From NCBI RefSeq assembly GCF_003002955.1, contig NZ_PVTJ01000014.1:46736-110735 (forward strand): a DNA stretch of 64,000 nt, given 5' to 3'. Both the position numbers and the translations under genes were made by a program. This DNA is from Glycomyces artemisiae. Lineage in GTDB: Bacteria; Actinomycetota; Actinomycetes; Mycobacteriales; Micromonosporaceae. The notes under the pieces were generated by a model that was not told the DNA's origin, did not search any database, and saw only the letters and a list, made by a program, of their open reading frames with translations. Below are positions 28,178 through 36,431 of the stretch, piece by piece. Positions within the stretch are counted from its first letter, which is position 1, and each line of letters starts with the position of its first letter.

Positions 28178-29476
28178 ATGATCTCCCTCGGCGACCCCGA
28201 CGCGGTCGCTCCCGCCAAGCGCGACCGGCTCGGCCTCCTGCGCGACCACGACTTCCGCGACCTCTTCCTCTCCACCACCGTCGCCCAGGTCGGCTACCAG
28301 ATCACCTCCCTCGCCCTCCCGCTCGCCGCCGTCATCGCGCTCGACGTCAGCGAACTCGAAGTCGGCGTCCTCTCCTCCATGACGATGATCGCCTTCGTCC
28401 TCATCGGACTCCCCGCGGGCGCCTGGGTCGACCGCATGCGCCGCCGCCGCGTCCTCATCGTCAGCGACATCGTGCGCGCCGCCGTCCTCTTCACCGTCCC
28501 CCTCGCCTGGTGGGCCGACGCCCTCACCATCTGGCAGCTCTACGCCGTCGCCCTGATCATCGGCGTCTTCACCGTCTTCTTCGACGTCTCCTACCAGAGC
28601 TACCTGCCCCACCTCGTCGGCCGCGAGCACCTCGTCGAAGGCAACGCCAAACTCGAAACCGTCCGCGCCACCGCCCAGCTCGGCGGCCCCGTCCTCGCCG
28701 GACAGCTCATCCAATGGCTCACCGCCCCCGTCGCCATGGCCTTCGACGCCGCCGCCATGGGCGCCTCCGCCCTGCTGCTCCTGCGCATCCGCCGCCGCGA
28801 ACCCAAACCCCAAGTCGCCCACGGCTCCCGCATCACCACCGAGATCAAGGACGGCCTCAGGTTCGTCCTCCGCCACCGCATCCTCGCCTCGATCATCGCC
28901 TGCACCGGCACCTGGAACTTCTGGATGGGCGCCTTCATGGCGATGATCGTCGTCTTCCTGCCCCGCGACCTCGGCATGAGCCCCGGCGAGATCGGCCTCT
29001 TCTTCGGCCTCTTCGGCGTCGGCGGGGTCTTCGGCGCGTTCGCCGTCGGCACGGCCACGCGCTGGCTGGGGGAGGGCCGCACCGTGTGGGTCTCGGTCGC
29101 GGTCACCTCCCCGTGGATCCTGCTCATCCCCGCCGCCGAACCCGGCTGGCGGATCTGGATGGGGGCCTTCGCGATGGCGTTCGTCGGCGTCGGCGGCGTC
29201 GTCTACAACGTCACCCAGGTGAGCTTCCGCCAGCGCCTGACCCCCGACAACATGCTCGGCCGCATGAACGCCACCGTGCGGTTCGTCGTCTTCGGCGCGT
29301 ACGCGATCGGCGGCCTCGTGGGCGGCGCGCTCGGCCAGCTCCTCGGCGCCCGCACCACGTTGTGGATCGCGGCCGCCGGGATCTGCCTCGCGTTCCTGCC
29401 GGTGTTCTTCTCGCCCTTGCGGAACATGCGGACCCTGCCCAGCCCCGAGACCGAACCCGTGGGGGCGGCCGCCTAG
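28178..29476 (+). CDS. MFS transporter (DHA3/MFS_3 drug-efflux type)
   Basis: A 432-residue membrane protein with about 12 helices. It has the conserved loop between helices 2 and 3 (AGAWVDRMRRRRVLIVSD) and the N-terminal HDFRDLFLSTTVAQVG typical of MefA-like/MFS_3 exporters. The ATG at 28178 is 7 nt from the -10 box, so it is probably leaderless. Control by the divergent winged-HTH protein is likely. The substrate is unknown; drug or metabolite efflux is the family norm. Its stop overlaps the convergent gene's stop (CTAG). Confidence 0.85.
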   Translation: MISLGDPDAVAPAKRDRLGLLRDHDFRDLFLSTTVAQVGYQITSLALPLAAVIALDVSELEVGVLSSMTMIAFVLIGLPAGAWVDRMRRRRVLIVSDIVRAAVLFTVPLAWWADALTIWQLYAVALIIGVFTVFFDVSYQSYLPHLVGREHLVEGNAKLETVRATAQLGGPVLAGQLIQWLTAPVAMAFDAAAMGASALLLLRIRRREPKPQVAHGSRITTEIKDGLRFVLRHRILASIIACTGTWNFWMGAFMAMIVVFLPRDLGMSPGEIGLFFGLFGVGGVFGAFAVGTATRWLGEGRTVWVSVAVTSPWILLIPAAEPGWRIWMGAFAMAFVGVGGVVYNVTQVSFRQRLTPDNMLGRMNATVRFVVFGAYAIGGLVGGALGQLLGARTTLWIAAAGICLAFLPVFFSPLRNMRTLPSPETEPVGAAA

Positions 29477-30393
29477 GCCCGCTCCAGCGCTTCCGCGAGC
29501 TCCAGGTACAGCGGGCCCAGCGCCCGCAGCGCGGCGGCGGCCTCCGCGACCCGCCCGGCCGCGAGGTCGTACTGGAGCCCGCCCACCAGCCGGGCCTGCC
29601 TGGCGGCGATTGCTGATGCCTCGTCAGCGCCTGCCGCCGCCAGGCAGGCCCCCGCATCGCTGAGCCGCCGCGCGCCCGCGGGCACCATGAAGTCCAGGTC
29701 CTGACGCGTCTGATCGCTCAGCCCCGCCTCACACATCGCGGCAAGTCCTTCGGCCGCTTCGGCATTCGCGATGTTCCCGGCCTCCACCGGGCGCTCGTGC
29801 GTCCCGCGCAGCCACCCCGCGAACACCCCGATCTGCGCCCGGACCGCCTGCGCCGCAGACACCTCGGCGGTCCGCTCGAAGTTCCGCCGCGACGTGAACG
29901 ACTCCCCGTACTGGAGCGAGTCCGTGCGCCAGGCCGCGATGAACCGGTCCACCGGCAGGCTCGCGAACGGGTACCCCTTCGGGTCGTGGAACCGGACCAG
30001 GCAGTCCTCCACCCCGAAGACCGTCACGTAATGGTCGGCGCCCCAAGCGCTTCCGCGTCCCCGCACGTGCGTCAGCAGCCCCATCTCCACAGGGCCCGCC
30101 ACCAGCGGCGCCGCGGGGGTCGCGGCCCGCAGCCGCTCGGCGGCCTCTTCCTCGCTCCCGCCCGCCTCGAAGACGCAGGTCCAGCCGAGCGCCGCGAGGG
30201 CCGCGTCGAGCCCGATCTCGCAGTCCCATCCCGCCGGGTCGAAGTACGGGGTCGTGCCGGCGTGGAGCTGCATCCCGAACGGCGACCCGGTGAGCACGTC
30301 GACGGCGCCCGCCCCGGGAGCGTCCGGGCCGAGCGCCATCGACAGTGAGCTGGCGTAGCAGTTGTCGCTTGAACCGGTGTACGGCAGGAACAT
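29473..30393 (-). CDS. Papain/C39-like fold protein, BtrH N-terminal type
   Basis: A 306-residue cytoplasmic protein. ATG at 30393 follows a perfect AGGAGG by 5 nt, so upstream in-frame codons are ignored. SDNCYASSLSMAL (Cys near residue 12), GADHYVTVFG (His near 144) and RFHDPKGYPF (Asp near 155) give a Cys-His-Asp triad in the order of C39/BtrH-type cysteine acyltransferases and peptidases. The C-terminal part (about 180-306) is helical. BtrH transfers an acyl chain in butirosin biosynthesis, but no biosynthetic genes are near, so the function here is open. It converges on the MFS gene. Confidence 0.6.
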   Translation of the reverse strand: MFLPYTGSSDNCYASSLSMALGPDAPGAGAVDVLTGSPFGMQLHAGTTPYFDPAGWDCEIGLDAALAALGWTCVFEAGGSEEEAAERLRAATPAAPLVAGPVEMGLLTHVRGRGSAWGADHYVTVFGVEDCLVRFHDPKGYPFASLPVDRFIAAWRTDSLQYGESFTSRRNFERTAEVSAAQAVRAQIGVFAGWLRGTHERPVEAGNIANAEAAEGLAAMCEAGLSDQTRQDLDFMVPAGARRLSDAGACLAAAGADEASAIAARQARLVGGLQYDLAAGRVAEAAAALRALGPLYLELAEALERA

Positions 30394-30475
30394 CGGGTCC
30401 TCCTGGGATCGATCGGCGCGGTCCCGTGCGACGCTACGGATATTCAGTTTTTCGCGCAAGAGTGCGAAATTCGGA

Positions 30476-30904
30476 TCACTTTTCGGCGTGCGCGAGGGTC
30501 GTGCGCTCGGCGGCCTGGTGCTTCGCGACCTTCAGCTGGAGCAGGCCGATGACGATGACGCCCGCGGCCGTCGCGTAGTGGACGCCGAACGCCATGGCGG
30601 CGCTGCCGCCGTGGGCCAGGATCAGCGAGCCGTCGCCGATCGGGATGAGCGCGGTGGCGAGCAGGGCCCAGCCGAGCGCGCGGCGCTCGCGGATGACGAG
30701 CAGCACCAGGAGCACGATGGCCGAGCCGAGGTCGCGGGCGCCCTTGACGCTGAGGAAGTCGGCGGCCTCGCCGGTCGGCCAGTGGGCGAAGCCCATGCTC
30801 GGGGCGACCGAGGCGGGGGTGAGGAGGTACTGGAGGCCGAAGGAGAAGACGAACAGGACGCTGAGCACGGTGAGGGTGTCGGCGGTGATGCGGAGGGCTT
30901 TCAC
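30476..30904 (-). CDS. DUF4267-like small membrane protein
   Basis: A 142-residue protein with four predicted transmembrane helices (about 8-30, 57-75, 77-97, 103-123). GARDLGSAIVLLVLL is characteristic of the family. The function of the family is not known to me. It is transcribed divergently from a TetR regulator, with paired CTAGC-N3-GCTAG operators in the 108-bp gap, so it is the likely target of that repressor. Confidence 0.7.
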   Translation of the reverse strand: MKALRITADTLTVLSVLFVFSFGLQYLLTPASVAPSMGFAHWPTGEAADFLSVKGARDLGSAIVLLVLLVIRERRALGWALLATALIPIGDGSLILAHGGSAAMAFGVHYATAAGVIVIGLLQLKVAKHQAAERTTLAHAEK

Positions 30905-30939
30905 GGGGGATCTCCCTTATTTGTCATGAGCTAGGAAAT

Positions 30940-30952
30940 CTAGCATCGCTAG
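30940..30952. promoter_or_regulatory. TetR operator copy 1
   Basis: CTAGCATCGCTAG, perfect 5-bp arms around a 3-bp centre, 36 bp from the DUF4267 start. Confidence 0.7.
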
Positions 30953-30989
30953 GAACATGAACGACGCTAGCATAGCTGTGCTCGGATGT

Positions 30990-31002
30990 CTAGCGGTGCT
31001 AG
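30990..31002. promoter_or_regulatory. TetR operator copy 2
   Basis: CTAGCGGTGCTAG, same arms as copy 1, with centres exactly 50 bp apart. It overlaps the TAGAAT -10 box (31000-31005) of the TetR gene, so binding should autorepress. CTAG occurs six times in this 75-bp stretch although it is scarce in the GC-rich surroundings. Confidence 0.72.
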
Positions 31003-31012
31003 AATTTTGTGC

Positions 31013-31582
31013 ATGGTCACCAGTCAGCGCCGCGAACGCGAACGCGCCCAGCGCGAAACGCTCATCGTCAACGCCGCCCGCGAGATGGCCGAAGCCGACG
31101 GGTGGCCCGCGGTCACCGTCCGCAGGCTCGCCGAGCGCATCGAGTACAGCCAGCCGGTCCTGTACTCCCACTTCGCGGGCCGCGGCGCGATCGTCGACGC
31201 CGTCGCCCTCCAGGGCATCGGCGAACTCGCCGAAGCCCTCGAAGCGGCCCGCGCGGGCGCCGAGCCGGGCGCCGAGCTCGCGGCCGTCGCACAGGCCTAC
31301 CTCGACTTCGCGACCGGGCACCCGGCCGTCTTCGAGGCCGCGTTCACCCTCGCCGAAGGCCTCCCGTTCGGCCCCGACGCGCCCGAGGTCCTCAAGGCCG
31401 GGTTCGCCCCGCTCTTCGCGGTCTTCGCGCCGCTCGCGGGCGACCACGATCCCGAGGCGGTCACCGAGGCCGGCTGGGCCGCGATCCACGGACTGGCCGT
31501 GCTGGCCCGCGACGGGCGCCTGCGCCCCGAGCACCAGGAGGAGCGCCTGGCGGTCGTGCTGGAGAAGTTCACCGGCCGCTGA
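31013..31582 (+). CDS. TetR/AcrR-family transcriptional repressor
   Basis: A 189-residue regulator. Residues 15-60 form the TetR HTH (MAEADGWPAVTVRRLAERI then SQPVLYSHFAGRGAIVDAV), followed by a helical ligand domain (about 75-189; TetR_C-like WHG-type). The ATG at 31013 is 7 nt from TAGAAT, giving a leaderless mRNA. It likely controls itself and the divergent DUF4267 membrane gene through the two CTAGC-N3-GCTAG sites. The ligand is unknown. Confidence 0.85.
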   Translation: MVTSQRRERERAQRETLIVNAAREMAEADGWPAVTVRRLAERIEYSQPVLYSHFAGRGAIVDAVALQGIGELAEALEAARAGAEPGAELAAVAQAYLDFATGHPAVFEAAFTLAEGLPFGPDAPEVLKAGFAPLFAVFAPLAGDHDPEAVTEAGWAAIHGLAVLARDGRLRPEHQEERLAVVLEKFTGR

Positions 31583-31640
31583 TGTCACGTCCGGCGGGCT
31601 CCGCGGGTCAGTACAGTTGACCGACTTTCACGGAGGACCC

Positions 31641-32522
31641 ATGAGCGACGATGTCCTGGTGCAGCGCTTCGAGGAGCACCGCGGCCACCTGCGCGCGGTC
31701 GCGTTCCGCATGCTCGGCAGCGCGAGCGAGGCCGACGACGCCGTCCAGGAGACCTGGATGCGCTTCGCGCGCACCGACACCGCCGAGGTCGAGAACCTCC
31801 GCGGCTGGCTCACCACGGTCGCGTCCCGCGTCTGCCTCAACCTCCTGCGCTCGCGCCGCTCCCGCCGCGAGGACGAGCTCGACCGCGACCACGACACCGC
31901 GGCCTTCCCCGGCGAGGCCCCCGCCCCCGACCCGGAGGCCCAGGCGGTCATGGCCGACTCGGTCGGCCTCGCCCTCCAAGTGGTCCTCGACTCCCTGAAC
32001 CCGGCCGAGCGGGTCGCCTTCGTCCTCCACGACCTCTTCGACGTGCCCTTCGACCGCATCGCCCCGGTCCTCGACCGCACCCCGGAGGCCACCCGCCAAC
32101 TCGCCAGCCGCGCCCGGCGGCGCGTCGTTCAAAAGCAAGGTCGTGGGGGCGCACCCGTCGCCGACGTGCCCCTCCAACGCGCAGTCGTGGATGCCTTCCT
32201 CGCCGCGGCCCGCGAGGGCCGCTTCGACGACCTCCTCGAAGTCCTCGACCCCGACATCAAAGTCGTCGCCGACCCCGCCGCGGTCGCCACCGGCTTCGCC
32301 GCCCGCGAAGTCATCGGCGCCAAGCAGGTGGCCGAGATCTTCAACGGCAACGCCCGCGCCGCGATCCCCGTCCTCGTCGACGGCCACGTCGGCGCCATGT
32401 GGGCCCCCGGCGGCACCCCCCGAGCGGTCCTCGCCTGCACGGTCGAAGGCGGCCGCATCACGGAGATCGCCATCATGAACGACCCGACCACGATCGCCGC
32501 CCTTGAGCTGGTGGATCTCTAG
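31641..32522 (+). CDS. ECF sigma factor with SnoaL-like C-terminal domain (SigJ/ECF41 type)
   Basis: A 293-residue sigma factor. Region 2 lies at about 10-75 (AVAFRMLGSASEADDAVQETWMR) and region 4 at about 110-170 (LNPAERVAFVLHDLFDVPFDRIA). An NTF2/SnoaL-like domain covers about 178-293. In this group the extra domain takes the place of a separate anti-sigma factor, and no anti-sigma gene is adjacent. The ATG follows CGGAGG. The typical partner (a carboxymuconolactone decarboxylase or oxidoreductase) is absent here, so targets are elsewhere. Confidence 0.87.
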   Translation: MSDDVLVQRFEEHRGHLRAVAFRMLGSASEADDAVQETWMRFARTDTAEVENLRGWLTTVASRVCLNLLRSRRSRREDELDRDHDTAAFPGEAPAPDPEAQAVMADSVGLALQVVLDSLNPAERVAFVLHDLFDVPFDRIAPVLDRTPEATRQLASRARRRVVQKQGRGGAPVADVPLQRAVVDAFLAAAREGRFDDLLEVLDPDIKVVADPAAVATGFAAREVIGAKQVAEIFNGNARAAIPVLVDGHVGAMWAPGGTPRAVLACTVEGGRITEIAIMNDPTTIAALELVDL

Positions 32523-33066
32523 GCGTACCCGTCGGGGCCGGAACCTCTGGCCCGGTTCTGAGGACGGGCTTGCGGGTGGGGTGGGGGTTGGGGTTCGTGC
32601 GGGCGGCGACGAGAGGGTGGACGGTGGAGCGGGGTGCGCGGGTTGCCTTGGGGTGCATGGGGGTCCGGGGGCGGAACGTGAGGGTATTGCCCGCGTGTGG
32701 GTGATGACAGTGGCGCCTGGTGCGAGGGATGATTGGGGTACGCACAGGGACAGGGAAATCGTACAGGTGTCGGGCGGTGCAAGCAGACTAAGCCAAGCCT
32801 CTGGCCGACCGGCAGACCAGATGATCTCCGAGGCAGCGCCGCCGACGCAAGGTGTCGGGCCGACGGCAGATCTCATCCCCGGAGTGCTATCGGGACCCGC
32901 AGCAGTCAACCACCCCCACGGGGGCATGGTGATCGGGCGGGGGACCCGGGGAAGGGATCACCTCGACCCCGGGCGGTGTCCGCTACGAGGCACACGACCG
33001 GAACACCGAAGCGACCGACAGGCCGACCCACACACACGCCGCACGCAGCGACCGCGCACAGGGCAG

Positions 33067-33108
33067 GCGGTGCCGCACCCGGCCGGGCATTAGAGGACCC
33101 GGCACCGC
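33067..33108. other. Inverted repeat, possible structured RNA
   Basis: Perfect 9-bp arms GCGGTGCCG/CGGCACCGC separated by 24 nt that contain a further CCCGGCCGGG self-complementary stretch. It is not next to any stop codon, so it is not an ordinary terminator. Confidence 0.35.
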
Positions 33109-33280
33109 GACACCACCCCACGAGCAGATCTCCACCGCGGCAACGGCCCACCCAACTGCACCACCGCTCTCCACAGTGAGCGAGCAACACCACCCGCCAC
33201 CGCGGGCACCCGACCGGGCAGCAACCATGCTCACCGGGACGCACTACCCGGGGCAGGCGCGAGCACGCCCGAGAGACGCA

Positions 33281-33301
33281 CTCCGGCCGGAGAGGCCGGA
33301 G
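33281..33301 (-). terminator. Terminator of the LacI-ABC-GH42 operon
   Basis: CTCCGGCC and GGCCGGAG are perfect 8-bp arms around a 5-nt loop, 57 bp beyond the GH42 stop in the direction of transcription. Confidence 0.65.
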
Positions 33302-33357
33302 CACGCCATCAAGGGCACTCGGTCCGACGACCGAACCCGGGCCTTCGAACAATGCGC

Positions 33358-35478
33358 CTAAGCGTTCTGTTCGCGTACTACCTTCACGTCCCAAGGGCCC
33401 AGCCGGATCGGCGAACCGGGACCGTATTCGGTGTCGTCCAGGGCGTCGACCGCGGCGGTCGGGAATTCGACCTCGACTTCCTCCCAGGACCAGTTGTGGA
33501 GGAAACGGATGGTGGTGCCGTCGCCTGCGGTGCCGCTCGTGGCGGTCACGCTCGGGTGGGAGGGGCGCCAGCGGTCCGCGGGGGCGAGCCATTCGAAGAG
33601 GGACTTTGCGAAGGCGTCGTTGGGGATCGTCCCTACGAAGGTCACCCGGCCGAGGCCGTGGTCCTGTGTGGTGGCCGCGGCGAATTTGCCGAAGTGCGGG
33701 TGCACGTACTCCGCGAGCGGCTCCGCGCCGCGCAGGTACGCGCCGTCGGCCCACTTCAGCGCCGCCGCGCCCTCGGCCAGCTCCAGGCCCGAGCCCTCGG
33801 CCGCGCGGACTTCGACGTCACTGAGGAGGTTCGCGAACTCGTCGTACCAGACGCCGGCCGCCTCGTGGAGCCGCGCGGGCTTCACTTCCAGGCGTGCCCG
33901 CGCCTCCTCGTCGGCGTATCCGGTGCGCGGGCCGAGCACCAGGTGCCCGCCCGCGGCCGCGTACCGGTCCAGCCAGTCGAGCAGGTCGTCGTCCGCCGCG
34001 TAAATGCCCGCCGCCACGAGCACCGGGAACTGCGCGACCGCCTCGCCCGGCTCACCGAGCTGCTCGGTGTGGACGATGCGCGCCTGGAGCCCGGCGTCGA
34101 ACGCCCCCTTGTAGAACGGGCCCGTGATCGACTCGAACGACCGCCGGTCCGGCCCGCCGTCCGCGGTCTGGAGCGGCGGCTGGGCCGTCAGCGCCCATTC
34201 GCTCTCCTTGGAGTAGAGCACCGCCACGTCGGCGTGCGGCACCAGCCCGTCGAGGGCCGCGCCCGCCTTGCGGAACTCGGCGCCCAAGCGCGCGAGCTCG
34301 CGGTACGTGCGGCCCGGCTCCTGACTGTGGGGGAGGATGCCGCCCCAGTAGGTCTCGGTGCCGAAGTGGAGCGTGTGCCAATGCCAGTACTCGATCATCC
34401 TGGCCCCTCGCGACACCAGCGCCCACGCGGCCTGGCGCCACTGCCCGTCGTACGCGGGCAGGTTCTCCCAGGGCCCGCCGATGGCCTGCGCGTTCGTCTC
34501 CGTCACCAGGAACGGTTCCTGGCGCGAGGAGTACATCCGGTCCGCCGAGTGGTACAGCGCCCACGTGCCCCGCGTGTTCCAGTTCGCCGCGTCGCCGCCG
34601 CTCTGGTGCGGCAGCGCGAACGCGTCCTGCATGCGGTAGTACGGGTTCCCGGCGGTGATCGAGAGGCGCGCGGCCAGCGCGCGGTCGTCGAGCGCCGGGC
34701 GCGGGTACGAGATGCACGTGGTCGTGAACTGGTCCTCGCGTGCGTATTCGCGCGCGATGTCGGCCTGCCAGCCGATGAACTCGGTGGTCTGCTCGGCTTG
34801 GAACCGCCGCCACGCCTGCTCGTACTGGGGCTGCGCGTTCCCGTCGGGCGTCCACAGGTCGGCCCAGGTCGAGAGCCGATGGGACCAGTAGACGAGGCCC
34901 CATTCGCGGTTGAGGGTCTCCACGTCGCCGTACTTGTGGCGCAGGTAGTCCGTGAACCGCTGGAACACGCCGTGGTTGTGGAACAGCTGGAGGCCCGGCT
35001 CGTTGTCCACTTGGAAGCCGATGATCGCCGGGTGGTCGGCGTAGCGGGCCAGGATCTTGCGGATCACGCGCTCGGCGTGGAACCGGAACGCCGGGTGCGT
35101 GTAGTCGACTTCTTGCCGTCCGCCCCAAGGGATGCGCTCCCCGGTGCGGCGGTCCCCGGCGATCTCGGGGTACTGGCGCGCCAGCCACGGCGGCACCGCG
35201 TACGTCGGCGTGCCCAGGATGACCCCGATGCCGTGCTCCAGCGCGCCGTCCAGGACGGGCTGGAGCCAGTCGAGGTCGAAGCGCCCGTTCTCGGGTTCCC
35301 AAGTGCTCCACACCGATTCGCCGACGCGGATCACCGAGAACCCCGCCTCGGCCATGAGGTCGAGGTCGGCGGCGAGCCGGTCGAGGCCGGTCTTGGAGCC
35401 GAGGCCGTCGGCGGCCGCAGGCTGGTACTCGTAGTAGTACGCCGCGCCGAAGAGGATCGGGTTGGGCCAGTTGGACAT
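33358..35478 (-). CDS. GH42 beta-galactosidase
   Basis: A 706-residue GH42 enzyme with the standard three parts: TIM barrel (about 1-390), trimerisation domain and small C-terminal beta domain. Acid/base Glu160 lies in FQVDNEPG and nucleophile Glu327 in FLVTETNA. There is no signal peptide, so it hydrolyses imported galactosides in the cytoplasm. It is the last gene of a lacI-SBP-permease-permease operon, which suggests that the imported sugar is a beta-galactoside (galacto-oligosaccharide, lactose or plant galactan fragment). Alpha-L-arabinopyranosidase activity is known in the family and possible. Confidence 0.9.
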   Translation of the reverse strand: MSNWPNPILFGAAYYYEYQPAAADGLGSKTGLDRLAADLDLMAEAGFSVIRVGESVWSTWEPENGRFDLDWLQPVLDGALEHGIGVILGTPTYAVPPWLARQYPEIAGDRRTGERIPWGGRQEVDYTHPAFRFHAERVIRKILARYADHPAIIGFQVDNEPGLQLFHNHGVFQRFTDYLRHKYGDVETLNREWGLVYWSHRLSTWADLWTPDGNAQPQYEQAWRRFQAEQTTEFIGWQADIAREYAREDQFTTTCISYPRPALDDRALAARLSITAGNPYYRMQDAFALPHQSGGDAANWNTRGTWALYHSADRMYSSRQEPFLVTETNAQAIGGPWENLPAYDGQWRQAAWALVSRGARMIEYWHWHTLHFGTETYWGGILPHSQEPGRTYRELARLGAEFRKAGAALDGLVPHADVAVLYSKESEWALTAQPPLQTADGGPDRRSFESITGPFYKGAFDAGLQARIVHTEQLGEPGEAVAQFPVLVAAGIYAADDDLLDWLDRYAAAGGHLVLGPRTGYADEEARARLEVKPARLHEAAGVWYDEFANLLSDVEVRAAEGSGLELAEGAAALKWADGAYLRGAEPLAEYVHPHFGKFAAATTQDHGLGRVTFVGTIPNDAFAKSLFEWLAPADRWRPSHPSVTATSGTAGDGTTIRFLHNWSWEEVEVEFPTAAVDALDDTEYGPGSPIRLGPWDVKVVREQNA

Positions 35479-35504
35479 TCGGTTCCCTTCTCAGGTGGGT
35501 GGGA

Positions 35505-35542
35505 GCGGGCCGGGCCCCGTCCGGCGACGGCGCCCGGCCCGC
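35505..35542 (-). other. Stem-loop between the sugar permease and GH42 genes
   Basis: GCGGGCCGGGC (35505-35515) pairs perfectly with GCCCGGCCCGC (35532-35542). It lies immediately after the permease stop, with 26 bp before the GH42 start. It could partly terminate, or protect the transporter mRNA, so that enzyme and transporter levels differ. Confidence 0.5.
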
Positions 35543-35546
35543 GGCC

Positions 35547-36431
35547 TCACTGCTTGACGCTGCCGGAGACCAGGCCGGTCGTCCAGTAGCGCTGCAGGAA
35601 CAGGAAGGCGACGATCAGCGGGAAGATCGAGATGAGCGACCCGGTGACCACGAGCGGTATGTAGTCGCCGCTGGCCCCGCCCGAGGACGCGGCCTGGCCC
35701 TGCCAGTTGGCGAGGCCCACGGTGACGGGGTAGAGCGCCGGATCGTTGAGCATGATCAGCGGCAGGAAGTAGTTGTTCCAGGTCTGCACCAGCATGAACA
35801 GCATGATGGTGGCGATGGCGGGCGTCAGGAGGCGGCCGGTGACCTGGAAGAAGATCCGGAAGTCGCCGGCGCCGTCGATGCGCCCGGATTCGATGAGCTC
35901 GTCGGGGACGGCGCTGTCGGCGTAGATCCGCATGAAGTACAGGCCGAACGGGTGGCTCGCCATGGACGGCAGGATGATCGCCCACGGCGTGTCCGTCAGG
36001 CCGGCCTGGCTGAACAGCAGGTACGTCGGGATCGCGAGCGCGGTCGAGGGCACGGCCATGGCGCCGAGGACGCCCATGAACATGGCCCGGTTGCCCTTGA
36101 ACCTGTACTTGGCGAACCCGTAGCCGCCGAGGGCGGCGAGGAACGTGCCGCCGAGCGCGGAGGCCACCGCGTACAGCAGCGAGTTGCCGAGCCACTGCCC
36201 GAACGCGCCGTCGTCGGCGGTGAACGTGTTGCCGATGTTGGTGAACAGGTTGTTCTCCCCGGCGAACCAGAGCCCGAACGTGGAGAACAGGTCCCCGGTG
36301 GTCTTCGTGGAGGCGACGACCAGCCAGAACAGCGGCAGCAGGAAGTAGGCGGCGGCCGCGAGCATCCCGATCGTGAGGATCGTGCTGCGCTTCGGGCGCG
36401 CCTTGCGCGGCTTCACGGGGGTGGCGCTCAT
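35547..36431 (-). CDS. Sugar ABC transporter permease (MalG type)
   Basis: A 294-residue CUT1-family permease with about six helices. The coupling loop reads ELIESGRIDGAGDFRIFFQVTGRLLTPAI (EAA motif region). The start overlaps the MalF-type gene by 4 nt. It pairs with that protein to form the channel. No ATPase is encoded in the operon, so it presumably uses a shared MsiK-type ATPase as in Streptomyces. Confidence 0.9.
   Translation of the reverse strand: MSATPVKPRKARPKRSTILTIGMLAAAAYFLLPLFWLVVASTKTTGDLFSTFGLWFAGENNLFTNIGNTFTADDGAFGQWLGNSLLYAVASALGGTFLAALGGYGFAKYRFKGNRAMFMGVLGAMAVPSTALAIPTYLLFSQAGLTDTPWAIILPSMASHPFGLYFMRIYADSAVPDELIESGRIDGAGDFRIFFQVTGRLLTPAIATIMLFMLVQTWNNYFLPLIMLNDPALYPVTVGLANWQGQAASSGGASGDYIPLVVTGSLISIFPLIVAFLFLQRYWTTGLVSGSVKQ

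Larger units (their letters stand above)
32523..33357. other. 835-bp gap without a convincing gene
   Basis: The first 170 bp are strongly G/T-rich on the plus strand (runs such as GGGTGGGGTGGGGGTTGGGG). From about 32980 the bias switches to C/A-rich. Open frames exist but have low-complexity Arg/Pro/His products, no ribosome sites and no recognisable motif. One long-range inverted repeat, GCGGTGCCG (33067-33075) with CGGCACCGC (33100-33108), encloses a 24-nt segment. The right end holds the terminator of the galactosidase operon. Confidence 0.5.

Noticed and set aside
33067..33108. Interpretation of the inverted repeat as a tRNA or CRISPR remnant
   Set aside because: No cloverleaf, no T-loop consensus and no repeated spacer units.
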